From Endothia cerciana (taxonomy: Eukaryota; Ascomycota; Sordariomycetes; Diaporthales; Cryphonectriaceae): a DNA stretch of 64,000 bases. How positions within the stretch are numbered: position 1 is the first letter of the stretch; each line of letters begins with the position of its first letter. A program made the position numbers and the translations under genes. The notes under the pieces are model-generated. The model was not told the origin of the DNA. It made no database searches and saw nothing but the letters and a program-made list of their open reading frames with translations. Of the stretch, positions 22,802-34,691 are shown piece after piece. Location of the stretch: positions 1-64,000 of the forward strand of contig JALRMH010000018.1 in the NCBI GenBank assembly GCA_026119935.1. The letters are read 5' to 3'.

Positions 22802-25800
22802 AGACTTGCCGACGAACTCGACCGACAATATACTCGACGGGCAGGCTGACCTGAGGCTGGGCTGTGTCGAGGAGACGAGGAAACTGCTTGAAACTGTGGG
22901 AGATGCGGCGCACGCAATGAAACGTAGATTCAGATGGCTCTGTTTAGAATCGAACGGATGTTGTTGGTGTATCTTGTATCTGCTTGGAATTGTGACGAGG
23001 ATCGAGGAGGAGGTGAAGGCCCTCTTATACACCGCTGGGCTTCCCCACATTGATCTCTTCTACGCTATACATCACAGACCATCCAACACTTGGAGAAATG
23101 CCTGCTGAACAGGTCTCGATGAATCACGGTGTGCAGAGAGGCTTCGCCGGCCAGGTAGGCCGAGCTGAAGGCAGCGGGCAGGTAGAGTTAGCGGAAGTGA
23201 AGCGCGAAGGAGGTTTGTGAGACAGCATCTGGTGGCCGGCAGGAGACCGGCCTTGTAACTGCCCAAACGTTCAGGAACATGGGCACGTCTCAGAGCATGG
23301 GTATCGCGATTGCCATGCAAGGCTGAACGTTCCCAGATCCTATCCCAACCTCCGTCAGGCGTCCTTCAGGTCCTTGCCATTGGCAAGGCATGGCGGCCAT
23401 ATTGGTCGTAGGCCATGGTGTAGGTTATCCCGTTGCAGGTCGATATCATTGGCGACATTGTCAGCCGGGCAGCTTAAACTCTGTATAAATAGGTGCTGAG
23501 GTCAGACGGGAGGCCCCTCTTCTGACGTGATGTTAGCGAGGCTGCGTCTAATACTAGTCATTCATGGGGTAGCCCTGTCCTTGTGGCATCAAGAGACCAG
23601 GCTAGGTACCAAAAGGATTCGAAGAATTCGTCACAGTTGTTGAAGATCAATAAACACGATATAATTGTTGTTGTTTTTTTGTCTTCTTTTGAGAAGAAAA
23701 CAAGTTTCGTCACCGCTTCTAGCAATCGTAAAGTAGCAGTGAGATGAGGAATGGCCAGGAGCAACTCCCAGAGTTAATGAGCGTAGTCCAAAGACGGGCT
23801 GAGATTAAATGCTCCTCCGGCACGCATAGCGCCCGGTTCGGCCTTGGGGAGTGGACTGTCGTGTCTTCGTGAGGTCAAGGATGGGTTATATCCACTAACA
23901 GAAGGAAACAGGCTGGACTACAAAGCTACCAAAAGCGACACTGTTTATCCAACCCAGTTCAAAATCATGACTCCCAGGGTTATACATCCCTGAGACTTGT
24001 GATGTTGGTTGGGTTCAACCTTGGTATGCTAATCTACTCATAGGCCGACGATCTTGCACAGATTGACTCACCACCCAAAGGCTGCGATAGTGGGCAGAGA
24101 AGCACCACAGGCGAGAAGTGGGCAAATCCACGAATGGCCAGGTCATAAGAACACGAAAATCCCAGAGAGAAGTCATACTAGCGCCGTCGAATTTGGGAAG
24201 CTCGTACAACCGACGTCGCCGGTTCAAGAAATTGGACACGACCAGGGGACGGCTTCACCCGCGGGCTCTGTTGCCCGACTGTACGTGTCGCCAGGTGGGG
24301 GCCGCTTCCTGGAGGAGGCTGAGCATGAAGCCACTCTCTGGACACTCGCAGGATCATTCATACTCCTGGACACGGTGGGCTGCTTGCGTGATGCCCACCC
24401 CGCACGAACTCGGCTTCATGGGAAGCTGGGTGAGTTCAACACATTGTTCTGGGGTGAAAAGTGACGAAAGGATGGAGTAGTAAGCTCGGTGAAAGCGGCC
24501 AATAAGGACCAGGTGGTGGTCTGTGCGCCTTGAGTAAATCCAGGTCAAGCTTGGTCGATGGCTGAGGGAATGCCCGATTATCAGCCTCGCTATACCGTGA
24601 TCGTCATCTTCAGCCTGACTAAATTATTGAATATCCAATATAACCAAGTCGATGGTGAAATCAACAACAAATGATGTTTCTCGATGATTATTTCTGCCTC
24701 GCTAGCAACTTCTCAGCTCCTTTAAATATACGAGAGTAAGAGAGTCTGTGGGATTTTCCAATTTGATAATAAACCAAAGGCTCTGCATAAGTCGTCCGAA
24801 AGCGGATGCCCGGAATCTTGCTAATGCACAACTGAGTTCAGTTCATGGGTCTTGATTCGAAGCCTCATTTGATTCTATCAGGCTTCCAGGGAGGTGTAAT
24901 GAGCACTGTCGGGTTCCGATAAACCTAGAAGTATCGCAAAGGTTTATGTTAGTAGAGACGGAAGCAAGGGTATACCTTCTGGTTCTAATACCAAGACTGG
25001 GCTCCAGTGATCAATACAAGTGTCACTAGCTGTGAGGCTATTCAGGTATGATATGAGACTGAATACTTAGATTGATGACTGAAGAGCTATGAAGGAAACT
25101 ATCTAATGCCTGTAGAAAATCCCTACCTTCATATAGCCGGCTCTTCAGGCTAGCTCACTTGGCTCACCTAGTGACCCAGACACAAGGCTCATCTGGCTCA
25201 CCTACCGAGGCAGATGATCCTTTCCTGATTGGTTGTTATGGTAACCCTAATGCTGGGTTATCGTTCCGCGTACTGTGAGTCTTTACATAAGAAATACCTG
25301 AGGCGGGGTGTTGGACCCTGGCGCTTTGTTCCATGTTTCCTGTGACCTGTTCTGTAACCTGCATATTGGATGGGTTATGACAGGAGGAAGGCATGTGTTG
25401 GATTATGCCTACTGCGACACGCGATTCCTGTGAGAGGCGTGGCCAATATTGGTTTCAATTGACTATCCTGTATAATGAGTATCCCAAACTCGAGAAAGGA
25501 AGGAAAGGCTATCCTAGAATATATGTGAGGAATGTTGCCGATATACATAGTATGTGATTCTTGAGGCTGAAGAATCATTGCGAAGCTTCTGTGAATACTG
25601 AGGCTGAGAGCATTTGCTGAATGCTACGGTACAGGCTTACAGCTTGTAATGGTTTGGTCCCGTGATAATCGGGAATCTCTATAATTGGCTCAGCTAGCTA
25701 TGCTTTTTAGCAGAATTGAACCTTCTAGAACGGACTTGGAAGGCGAACCAACTATAATATTAGTAAGGATGAGCTAACGCTACATAGATAACTAATAGCA

Positions 25801-25980
25801 TAGGAGTTAGTTCGTGAAAGAACTCGAATGTTCTAATATAGCAATAAAGAATGATAAATTAAAGAGGGCCCCTAGGACCCATTTTAGAGCAGAGAGAAAG
25901 GGAAAAAAAAGAGAATGAACTATTAGCAGGAGAATTTGAGAAAGAATACTGCTAAAAGACAGAGTCGGCTCTATACCCGC
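22802..25980. other. AT-rich, gene-free segment left of the NLR
   Basis: No open frame here has a recognisable domain. From about 23,500, and most strongly from 24,560 to 25,980, the sequence is AT-rich with many TA steps and stops in all frames, unlike the GC-rich gene blocks, which suits RIP-mutated repeat remnants. A repeated GGCTCACCT word occurs at about 25,155-25,205. A segment starting TGTTGG near 25,394 resembles the start of a long terminal repeat, but I could not find its partner or a target duplication. Confidence 0.5.
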
Positions 25981-28279
25981 TCAAGCGTGTAAAGTAGTAA
26001 AAGGGTTAAAGCTGAAGCAAAGGATTCGGCCTGATGAACAGCTGATTGCAATACTTGATCCGGCTACAGCAGAAGAAGTCGGGCGATACTCCGATGGAAG
26101 CCATAAGAGATTTTCTGCGCCGCTTGTAATCCAATAGCCATCCGGGCTGATCCCATAGCTGTAGCGCTGAGGCAGTCGGGTCTTGATTTCCACTTGTGCC
26201 GGTCGTAGAGTGCGTCGAGATAAAGGGGGTCTTAAGTCGAAAGCACCGATCTCTGAACAGAGATATATACCAGTAGGATCGAACGATATATCCCGTAATA
26301 CTCGGCCTATCTTAAGCGTCTGCAGGCACGCCGCCCCTGTCGCCGCATCCCAGAGCCGGACGGTGTCATCGCTAGACCCAGACGCGACCCAGCTTGAGTC
26401 GGCCGAGAAGGCGACCGAGGTAACATATCTCTTGAGATTATCGCCTGTCGACAGTAGTTTGAGGCATTGCATTGCTAGGTTCCTGTGGGTTTCCTGCGCG
26501 TTAATCCGGGACGGGTTCTCTGTCTGGTTCTCTTCATCGACAAGGAAGTCGCGGAACGAAAGATGGAACAGCTTGACAGGGGCAGATGGGTCTGAAGGGA
26601 TGTCCAAGACGGAATGCAGCCCATCTAGCCCTGTGTCAATATCCGACTGCTCCTGTTCAAGCAGCAAAGCAAGCGATGCAGTGGTGAGGGGATGGGCAAG
26701 AATCACAATAGCGCCGACTACCTCGCGGAACCATGAGAGGATTTCAGCCTCCTCCTTTTTAGTACGTGGGGTATACCCCGAGTCGGTGCGCTGATAGAGC
26801 ATCTGGCCCAGGACCGGGAGGTATATAGTGTGCAGCTTGGTCATACCATTCTTCTCCCGATATTGTAGTATCCGGTTCAGCTGCTTCTGAGGACCGCCGC
26901 TATTTCGATCGGCAACTGAGCGGCAGGCTGTTGATGCAAAGATAAAGAGCGGGACCGCTCTATCGACGAGACTCCGAAGTTGTGCTGGGCTGGGCCACCC
27001 TGGCGGTAGTTTCGAACCGCTTACGGTCTTATTGAAATCGTCTCGAATTTGAGCGAGCCGGGAGCCCAAGAACGCAGAAATGTCCTTCTCGATATCAGGC
27101 CTCGGGACTTCGTGAAGGGCCAGGTTTTCGTAGCTGCCATCAATATCCTTGAAACCGAGACGTATAGGTAACTCAGGTCTGCTCGTAACAAAGAATCTCA
27201 AGCAGGTCGGTTGGACCTTGTCTGCCATAGTGAGGAGTCGGACTATAGTTTTGGTATCATCTTCCTTGTCGCGTTCGTCCAAAGCATCAACTAGCACCGC
27301 AACAAATACCGGATGTTGCTGATTATCACCGTGCTTGCGGAGCGGCTCCAAGATGAGCTTCTCAAGCTGTTCTTTCATCGCCTTCTCCATGATGGTCGGG
27401 TGGTTGTCGATAGCATCCCGGATATGCGGGCGCAAGGAAGGCAGCTGGTCTGCGAGTTGAGAGGCTATGGTGGTGAAGACCATGGCTGCTCTGCCACGGT
27501 CACCTTCGCCTTTCTTGAAAAAGAAGCTCACGCAGGGCACTTTCTTCTGGGAGAGGTGATTGGCCACAGTACGCGAGATGGTGGACTTGCCGGTGCCCGC
27601 TAGGCCACGCAGCCAGAAGATACACTTTCCGTGGGGGTCTTCAACCCATTGGTAGATTTTGGCGAGGAGGTCTAGCCTGGTGCCGCGATGGCATTTGGGG
27701 TCGTGTTGGTTCGCCTGCGAGTCGAAAGCCGCACCAACAGCAATCGGTAGCCTCGACAGGTCGAATCCCTGCCCAAGATCGAATATTTCGCGGCTGGTAT
27801 ACGCGATTAGTTGCTGGACAATGAAGCTTGGGATACTTTATCCATACGTCTGGTCGATGCTCATGGCGGTAGTAACGGCATCAATATATCGCTGGATTCT
27901 TTCGATGATATCCTCGACTTCCTTGCTCTCTAATGGCCATTTCAAGGCTCGGAGTCCAAGACGTCTCATCGCTTCATCCCTTCTGCGCCCCTTCAAAATT
28001 CCCTTCCAGCCTTGTTTTGAGATCACCGAGCTGTGAGTAGGTCTTACCGAGGGCATAGCATAGGCCTTGTGAGGTCCTGAGTCGACCGCCATCAGGTCCA
28101 TCGAGAAGCTTCTGTGCGTCTGCGACAGCCTTCTTCAAATTGACGGTATACTGTTGAAGGCGCTCGATATTGGGTCTGGCATTCTTGACGGCGGTCGGGT
28201 ATTTGAGACAGAGAGAGGTGAGGTTAGCAGCCAGCTCGATGACTGCGACAACGCTCGATGCCGCCCCGACAGCCTCCAT
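25981..28279 (-). pseudogene. NLR-like STAND protein: HeLo-like N-domain, NACHT, WD40 (one frameshift)
   Basis: The architecture is that of fungal NLR receptors, which trigger cell death in heterokaryon incompatibility. Start ATG is 28279 (MEAVGAASSVVAVIELAANL), a HeLo-like/STAND N-terminal domain that ends in GLRALKWPL and VEDIIERIQRY. An intron lies at 27847-27794 (GTATGG, CTAAT branch, CCAG). The NACHT follows with Walker A GLAGTGKST, Walker B VLVDALDERD and a sensor-like FVTSRPE. The C-terminus has one canonical WD unit (VASGSSDDTVRLWDAATGA), a decayed unit and a terminal blade ending SCSSGRILCFSF. Frame is lost once, at a four-base C run, 27988-27991 (GGGG in the gene). Removing one base gives exactly 748 codons over two exons, so nothing else is broken. 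Family members often carry many near-identical WD units, so this copy looks contracted. Confidence 0.8.
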
Positions 28280-30283
28280 GTGTGAGAATTGTGTGGGCAG
28301 ATCAGAAAATGTGAAGCGGGCGGAAAGGCGGAAGGAGGGCGCTGATTGCAGATGAGACAAGACTGGGCGGGATAGATCTGAGGGCGCCTCGAGCCGCCCG
28401 GGTGGCAGGTGTTGTGGCTGCATCTCAGCTGTATCCTGGCGGTTGCTACGTAGCAGCTTATACGTGGACGTTGTTCACCGAGTGATAGTTCATTCATTCA
28501 TTCATCCACAGAACCCGTCCAGGTTGCACGTTGTGCGCCTTACCACAGCCCGGGCTCATGCCCAAGCGGTATGGCCCGCCGGCTCCCACATGGGTCATTG
28601 AGGGTCCTCCGGTAGTCCGCACAGGGGGTGCCAATAATTACTATGGATCAAAAGCCAGGACCGGCGCGCGAGGCCCTCGCTGCCAATCCGTCCTACTATG
28701 ATTATTGCTTGTGGGCCAGGTAATTCTACCTGCGCGGGAGATCTGGTTGCCGGTGCCACATAGGCCTCAAGGCAGGCGAAATACCAGTTTGGAACTCGGA
28801 AGAGGGTGTACGATCTTGTCCACACCACCAATGTCATCTGCACCCATATTCCCGCGCTCAGCCCGGGGCCGTTGGCCGCGCGCACGAGAAGCCTCCTCGG
28901 GCGTAACAATGAGCAACTACTATACCTAGGTACTTAGGCCAGGTAACCTGGGCAGATTCGAAGGATGGGGAGGGTGGAAGGGGTTTGGATCCGATCAGGT
29001 TGGGGCTTATCTCTACAAGCCACCACACACACCTCGCTAAGTGGTAATTATTATATACTCTGGGCCCACGTAGCGGGGGGGGGGGGGGGCGAGATCTGTT
29101 GATGACACAGGCTAATAACCCCAATGACTGTCAAGATATCAGTAGGGCAGACCAAGAAGAACGTGGCGCCACTTGGGACTTTTGGCCGGGAGTTCTCCAT
29201 TCGCCTGCAAGTTGCTGAGCGGGGCCCACTGCACACACACACACACAGAGAGAGCTGCAGCCTGAATGCGATGCGTGGGTCGGGGTTGCTCTGGGGGCCT
29301 TCTCCCTCTCCCTGAGCCTCACTCGATTGGGCGCCCAGGCGGGTCAGGAGTGCTGACTGCATGCTTTCAGTGCCAGGCCGGGGCCAGTCAGCCCTCTCTG
29401 CCCGGTGGCGACCCGCAGGAGTTTTGCTGACGCGAGCAGGCCTCTTTTCCTGCCCCCATCTGCTGCAGGCCCCGCCGTATGTGCATCATGAACACAGGCA
29501 GGGGAGAGGGGGGAGAGGGGGGAGAGACAAGGAGGGAAAGATACTGTACTTATGTAGTACTGTAGGTAGGGTGCTTACTCCGTGCGGTGTCGTACATATC
29601 ACGCGCTCGAGGGAGGGGGAAGAAACATATATGACGGTGTAGGCCTCGGTCCCCCGCTCTGCCCGCCGCGCCCCTCAACCCGAACCTGGAAAAAAGAAGC
29701 TTATTCTCTAAAATAGTCCTGTTGGGACCCGCTTCCCCGACCCCTCGGTTCAGCCTCGAAACTCCCACAACCTGAACCTCGAACACTTCCAGGCCCTCTG
29801 CCTTCCCCCCCCCCCCTGTCCAGTCGTCATCCTACCTTAAATACCCAGTAGTAGTAAATAAATTTTTTTGGAGTTGGTGGGATTGCACGAGGCGCGTCTG
29901 ACATACATACATGCTTCCCTTTTCCCATCTTCATAATCACCTCGCACTCACCTCCCGCCACCACCCTCGGACCCGTGGCAACACCCTCCCCCCCTACCTT
30001 CTATAGACACGCAGTGGCTGCCCTCCCTCACTTCCGTGCATCCTCCGTGAGATTGTCTTCTCCTCGACTGCTCCTGCCAGCCCTGTTGTTGAGGAGGGAT
30101 CATCGACACCACCCCCGGCCTGTCTCGAGATTTTTCAATATCACCTGGGGCAGGCGCCCGCCCGCCCACTCACTCACTCACTTGCTCGCCCTCTCACCCA
30201 CTTACGCCCGCTCCCTGTGTTCCGCACCATCATCGACTGAGCCTGCTGCCCCCAGGCCAGAGCTCCTCCCCTTACCAACCACC
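28280..30283. other. Intergenic right of the NLR
   Basis: Probably the NLR promoter near 28280-28500, then low-complexity DNA with poly-G/poly-C runs (about 29,078-29,090 and 29,808-29,817), G/A repeats at about 29,500-29,525 and a pyrimidine-rich leader before 30,284. No gene is supported. Confidence 0.5.
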
Positions 30284-30884
30284 ATGGCCCCACTGCCACA
30301 CCAGAGCCCGTTGGTCTCAGACCCGGCATGGAGGGCGGGCCCGCTGAATTCAGGTACGCACCCGAAAGGAGAGCAGCCCATGAGACTGGGTCGGGGCTCT
30401 TTTTTTTTTTGTTTTTGTTTTTTTGGTGGGGGAGGGGGGGGTTGGGCTCTTCCTCTCTCGTCCCGTCGCGGGTTTTGACTAACGGGAAACCCTCGCAGTC
30501 CACTACGAGGTTCACCGCATCATCTACGAGAGCCCCTTCCACAGGGTGCAGCCCGGGTCGGGCCGGGCGCCGGCCGGCACCTTCGGCCGGCACTCGACCC
30601 TCGTGGCGGCCGCCTGGCTTGTGTACTCGCTGTCGCTCCTGGCCCTGCTGTGGCGCGCGCACCGGAGCCGCCGGGGCGGCGGCGGCGGCGGCGATGTCGA
30701 GAGGAAGGAGGAGGGGGAGGTGGTGGTGGTGAGCGGGACGACGGCCACGGTAGCGAGGGGCCTGCGGCCGGGTTCGCTGGTCCGCGTCCCCTACGAGCCC
30801 GTGCTCCTGGTCCCTGAGGGGTCTGAGTACCCCCGGGCGCCTCGCGGTGGTGATGGTGACCCCCTCCTGCGGGCGGAAGACTGA
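30284..30884 (+). CDS. Small single-pass membrane protein, uncharacterised
   Basis: Exons 30284-30353 and 30499-30884 join in frame to 151 residues. The 145-nt intron has GTACGC at its start, a TGACTAAC branch site and CGCAG at its end; it also contains T and G homopolymer runs. The N-terminal half has a conserved-looking VHYEVHRIIYESPFHRV segment. One clear membrane helix follows (LVAAAWLVYSLSLLALLW), then a basic RAHRSRR and a Gly/Glu-rich cytosolic tail. I do not recognise the family. The good splice signals, codon use and a sharp switch from non-coding to coding composition at the acceptor support a real gene. Confidence 0.6.
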
Positions 30885-32590
30885 TCGCCCCTTTGCCTTC
30901 CCAGGGTTGCGGGGAAGAAAGAAAAAAGTTTGTTATTGTTGTTGTTGTTGGGATAGGGTTTCGAAGCAGAAGCAGATGCAGATGCTATATTGGCATACCC
31001 CCCCCCCTGGGTGCACACCACACTGATCCTTCTTCCTCCCCCTCGGCGGTTCATCGACGAAGGGCGCCTTGCGTACCAAGAAAGACGGCGGTCCTGCCGG
31101 CAGGTAGAACGGGGGGTAGCAAGTGTCACAAGGCCTATCTGCACAGCGGACGGGAGATAGCCAAAGGCGGACTACAAGTTGGACGGACCTCTGTAACCCC
31201 CCCCCCCCAAACACAGGACGCAAGGTGGCGTTTTCCTTCGCGATCAACTCACGCCGGGGCCGCACCCGGACCAGGAGGCACGGGCGCGCAAAGTTGACCG
31301 GGAAAATGACACCGAGGGTAGGTAGCGGAGGGCTGGTGCTTAGACACAAGCCTTATGGAGGACGAGAGGACGCCTGTTGGGGGTCTAGAAGAGGGGGCGG
31401 AAGAGCGGGAGGTTGATCCGATCGCGCGACATGCTTGGGGGTCGGCCGGGCTCCTGTTCATATTAGGCCTTACGATGGGTGGGGAAGACCGGAAGGGAGG
31501 AGGAGGAGGAGGAGGAGGAGGAGGAGGAGGAGGAGGAAGATTGGCACCTATCTGTGGCTCTAGAGCTCGAGCGTATCTTGGCATTTTTGTTGTCCCATGT
31601 CCGTTCTCTTGGGGGAACTTCGTTGTTGAGGGTATGCGGTGGCCAGACGAGACCAGACCACCTATCCCCACCGCAGAGGCTGACCTCGTCCTTCCTCCTA
31701 TCGTATAAGAATTCTCGTGGACGTCATGAATTAGATATCCTAGACGAGCTGCTCGATAGCCTTGGCGTGATCGGATAGTTTATTACCCTTATTTCTCAAC
31801 CCGTCCCTTTGTCCCCTCCCCCCCCCCCCCCAAAAAAAAACCCCCCTCTTACAAATTAAGTAGAGATTTTTCTGTTGTGGCAGCCGAATTTGGCCGGCGC
31901 CTGTCGTTATTTTCGGCTGCCCCGACAGTGTGAAATGCTGGTCACAGCCAGGTACTGGGTACCGCTCCAACTGCGCCCCTAACCAGTCTCCAGGCAAGAA
32001 CCCATGGGTGTCTCAACACAGGAATCTTATTATTCAGAAAAAAAAAAATATCTCCCGCCCTCAGGTTTGCCTTGCACATATATAAGCCCCGTTGGCTCAA
32101 CACCACCAAAACAAAACGGCTCTCGTGCCACTCGTCGTTTTTTTTTGGGGTTTTTTTTTTATAGCTCAATAACGCTTTCCCTCCGAAGTTAGTACCCAGC
32201 GTTATCCCTCGCATAAATAGCACCCAGTCGCCCTGCTTAGCCGCTCACAGGAGATCGCAAGCACCATGCAGATTTCATAAGACAATTTACGCAGACAGAA
32301 GCTGTGAAGCGGATTGTACAACGACTACAGGCCCTCACGGCGCAACAGTATATTGTCCTCCGCAAAGAGCTTAAGTCTAATCCCTCAAGCCTAACTATAC
32401 TGATAATACTAAGATAAACATCGCTAGCATACTTCGAAAATAGAAGAAGTAATAAGTCGCCTCCTTTACTAATTAGCTAGCAATATTATTGGCACAATAT
32501 TATCTTGAAGGCAGATCGAAAACAATAGCGATAGATTTCCTGCTCTACCTATCCAAATTATACAGGATTAAGTTGTAGAGCATATCGTAG
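30885..32590. other. Low-complexity intergenic DNA
   Basis: No gene is supported. It contains a GGA microsatellite at about 31,496-31,538, a run of about 15 C at about 31,817-31,831, A/T homopolymers at about 32,035-32,160, and becomes AT-rich after 32,240, at the edge of the transposon relic. Confidence 0.5.
31496..31538. repeat. GGA trinucleotide microsatellite
   Basis: About 14 GGA units in intergenic DNA. Similar purine triplet tracts occur at 36453-36491 and, on the other strand, 37244-37276. Confidence 0.85.
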
Positions 32591-34152
32591 TGTAGACGAG
32601 GGCCGTGGAGACCCCTCCTAGGGACAACAAAGAATGTGTGGTCTGTCGTGGCGAGGGATATGGGGGCTCCGAAAGAGAAGGACGCTCGCACTCTTGGCCT
32701 GCAGGCGCGGACTACAACAGCCAGCTGCAGCTCCAGGGCGTAGAGGGGAAGAAGAACGCAGCCAGGAAGAACATAGCCAGAAAGATCGCAATGCGATCAG
32801 GTTTGAGGCAAATGCAGTAGGGTACGCTAGGAGGGAGATTGAAATAGTAGATGTATCAGTTTCCTCCAGAGCCTCAGCCAAGGCTATATTTCTTTCGTCG
32901 AAAGCTTTTTGTATCTTTCTGAATAGTACACGGCGCTGTGGCCTAGACGAAAGATGGTTCCGATGCTTGTGTATCTGATGGCACAGATCTTTAGCCTTTC
33001 GAGGAGTTGAAAAGAGATCCGGCTGGCCTGAGGGGGGTTTCTTGATAGGCTGGGCTATCGTTGATGGCCTTGAGCTTGAATTCGGCTGGGCCTGAGTATA
33101 TCGAGGAGTGTTCTCGAGCAGAAGAGGGCTCAAGAGCGGCTTGGCTAGCCTGACAGGCCATAGACCAGTAGCTTTCCATCCAGACCTAATATTCTGGCTA
33201 GAGAGACCTTCTATACAAGCCAGGCGATAGTTCTCGAGGAGTAGTCGCTTGCCGACAACTGTCGAATCCCCCATTCGTTCAGAAGACTGACCTTCTTTCT
33301 GTAAGCTCTCTTGAGGGACGAAAAGACCCCTAGGCCGAGGGATTGAGGCACATAAGAGGTATAATAAGGAGGCAAATAGATCAACAGAATATTGTTCTGA
33401 AAGCATTACCACATAAAACTCGTCGGTTATATGGCTGCCGTGGCCACCCAGGATCAATAGTCTGGCTTCTGAAGGGTCTGCTGGCTGGCTACCTGGGATG
33501 AAGATCTTTTCCAGCCATTCGAGTGCTATTGCATTAATCGGCCCATCCGTTTTTCGTTGCTATGAATTACCAGCCTTCAAAAGGCTCTAGTTGAAGAGGA
33601 AACCATTGTTGTTGTACAGTCTTTCCCTTGAAAATAACTAGGGGAAGGAGGTGGGTGCCCGTAGCAGAGATACACTCGAGTAAAGAGGTCCAGGCTTGGT
33701 GGTTGGCGTCGTCCAGCTGTGGGGGCTACGACATGGGGGCTGAGGGCAATGTTTTTAAGAAGGTTATGCAGGCAGGATTAACGCGACGCCGAGTTCAGCG
33801 GATGACGCTCTCAATTAAATAGCAATCTTATCCGAATTGTTGCAGGTGAACAAGCTGTTGCTGGGAATATGTGCGTGTTGTTCCGTGCAGGGCACAGAGG
33901 CGAAGAAATGAAGCAGGCATTGCACAGCTGTTCGACCTTTGCTCGAAGACCTTCGTCGCCTTGGGCTGCATGCTTAGCAGGTAATTACATGTAGTGCTAT
34001 CTAGAACACCTACAAGCATTTTCTGAGATGTCTTGTCCATGTATCTAAATAGCCATCTTGACTCCAGTGCTACAATCATCAACAGCATCGGTCTCTTAAT
34101 AATGAGAGATCCAGCAGGCTCAGTGCTCTTGCTAGTATTAATACTAAGATAA
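32405..34152. repeat. 13-bp direct repeat flanking the transposon relic
   Basis: AATACTAAGATAA occurs at 32405-32417 and again at 34140-34152 in the same orientation, bracketing the relic. Pogo elements duplicate only TA, so this is not their target duplication. It may be chance in AT-rich DNA or the trace of another insertion. Confidence 0.35.
32618..33695 (-). mobile_element. Degenerate pogo/Fot1-type DNA transposon, transposase relic
   Basis: The minus strand keeps pieces of a DDE_1 (pogo/Fot1) transposase of the Tc1-mariner superfamily. From right to left these are WTSLLECISATGTHLLPLV and IFKGKTVQQQWFP (about 33,690-33,590), ALEWLEKIFIPG and LLILGGHGSH (about 33,530-33,425), then SGWKATGLWPVRLAKPL (about 33,170-33,120), and a TPRKAKDL / RVLFRKIQKAFDERNIALAEA tail at about 32,990-32,880. 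The family normally has LDGHGSH at the second catalytic Asp; here it reads LGGHGSH, so that Asp is lost. At least one frameshift and stops separate the pieces, and the N-terminal DNA-binding part is not recognisable. The flanks are AT-rich. I could not identify terminal inverted repeats. The element is dead. Confidence 0.8.
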
Positions 34153-34691
34153 CAAAAGATGAATTTTGCTCATCCCTAGGTTTCAGGACTATGTGTTTTG
34201 ATTAGTAGTATTATGAAGGTGGTGAAAAAAAAAGACTTGAGGCTTATAGACTTTTAAAGGGTTGTTTTGGTGCAGCACAAAGATTCCAAATTAATTCTAA
34301 ATAATAAGGAGGAAACGAGGAAAGAAATCTGTCAGAGCTGCCTACAGCCTAACCAGGCAGAATCACGATGGAGACGGAAACAATAGCGGGAACGGATCTG
34401 TTGGTAGAAGGTAGGTCACTAACTGTGTCACTAATTGTACAGAAGCTGATTCTTGCCCTGTGGCAAGAAGGCGGGTTCGAAGTGCTAGCTACTCAAGGGC
34501 GAGAGGGTGCGGGCGCAAGCGGGCGGCTTGCAGTTCGTCAGTGCTGTCATGGGCAGTCCCAGGGTTAGGGCCTGACCAAATCTGAAATCCCCCCCCCCCC
34601 CCAACCCCAAAAAAAAAGAAAAAAAAAAAAAAGAGAGGTGTCCCATAGATATACAAGACTCACTCATCAGTAAGCACGATCCCGAGACAGC
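33800..34691. other. AT-rich flank of the transposon relic
   Basis: No gene is supported. The segment 33,800-34,370 is AT-rich with scattered stops. At 34,589-34,632 a C run is followed by an A run. The last 100 bp are the likely 3' end of the next leftward gene. Confidence 0.45.

Noticed and set aside
25394..25640. TGTTGG start resembling a solo long terminal repeat
   Set aside because: No matching CA end, no second copy and no target-site duplication could be found in the window.
28034..28062. A 17-nt GTAAGA...CACAG segment in the NLR N-terminal domain as an intron that could explain the frame loss
   Set aside because: It is far too short to splice, and removing 17 nt shifts the frame the wrong way; one base in the run at 27988-27991 is the simplest explanation.
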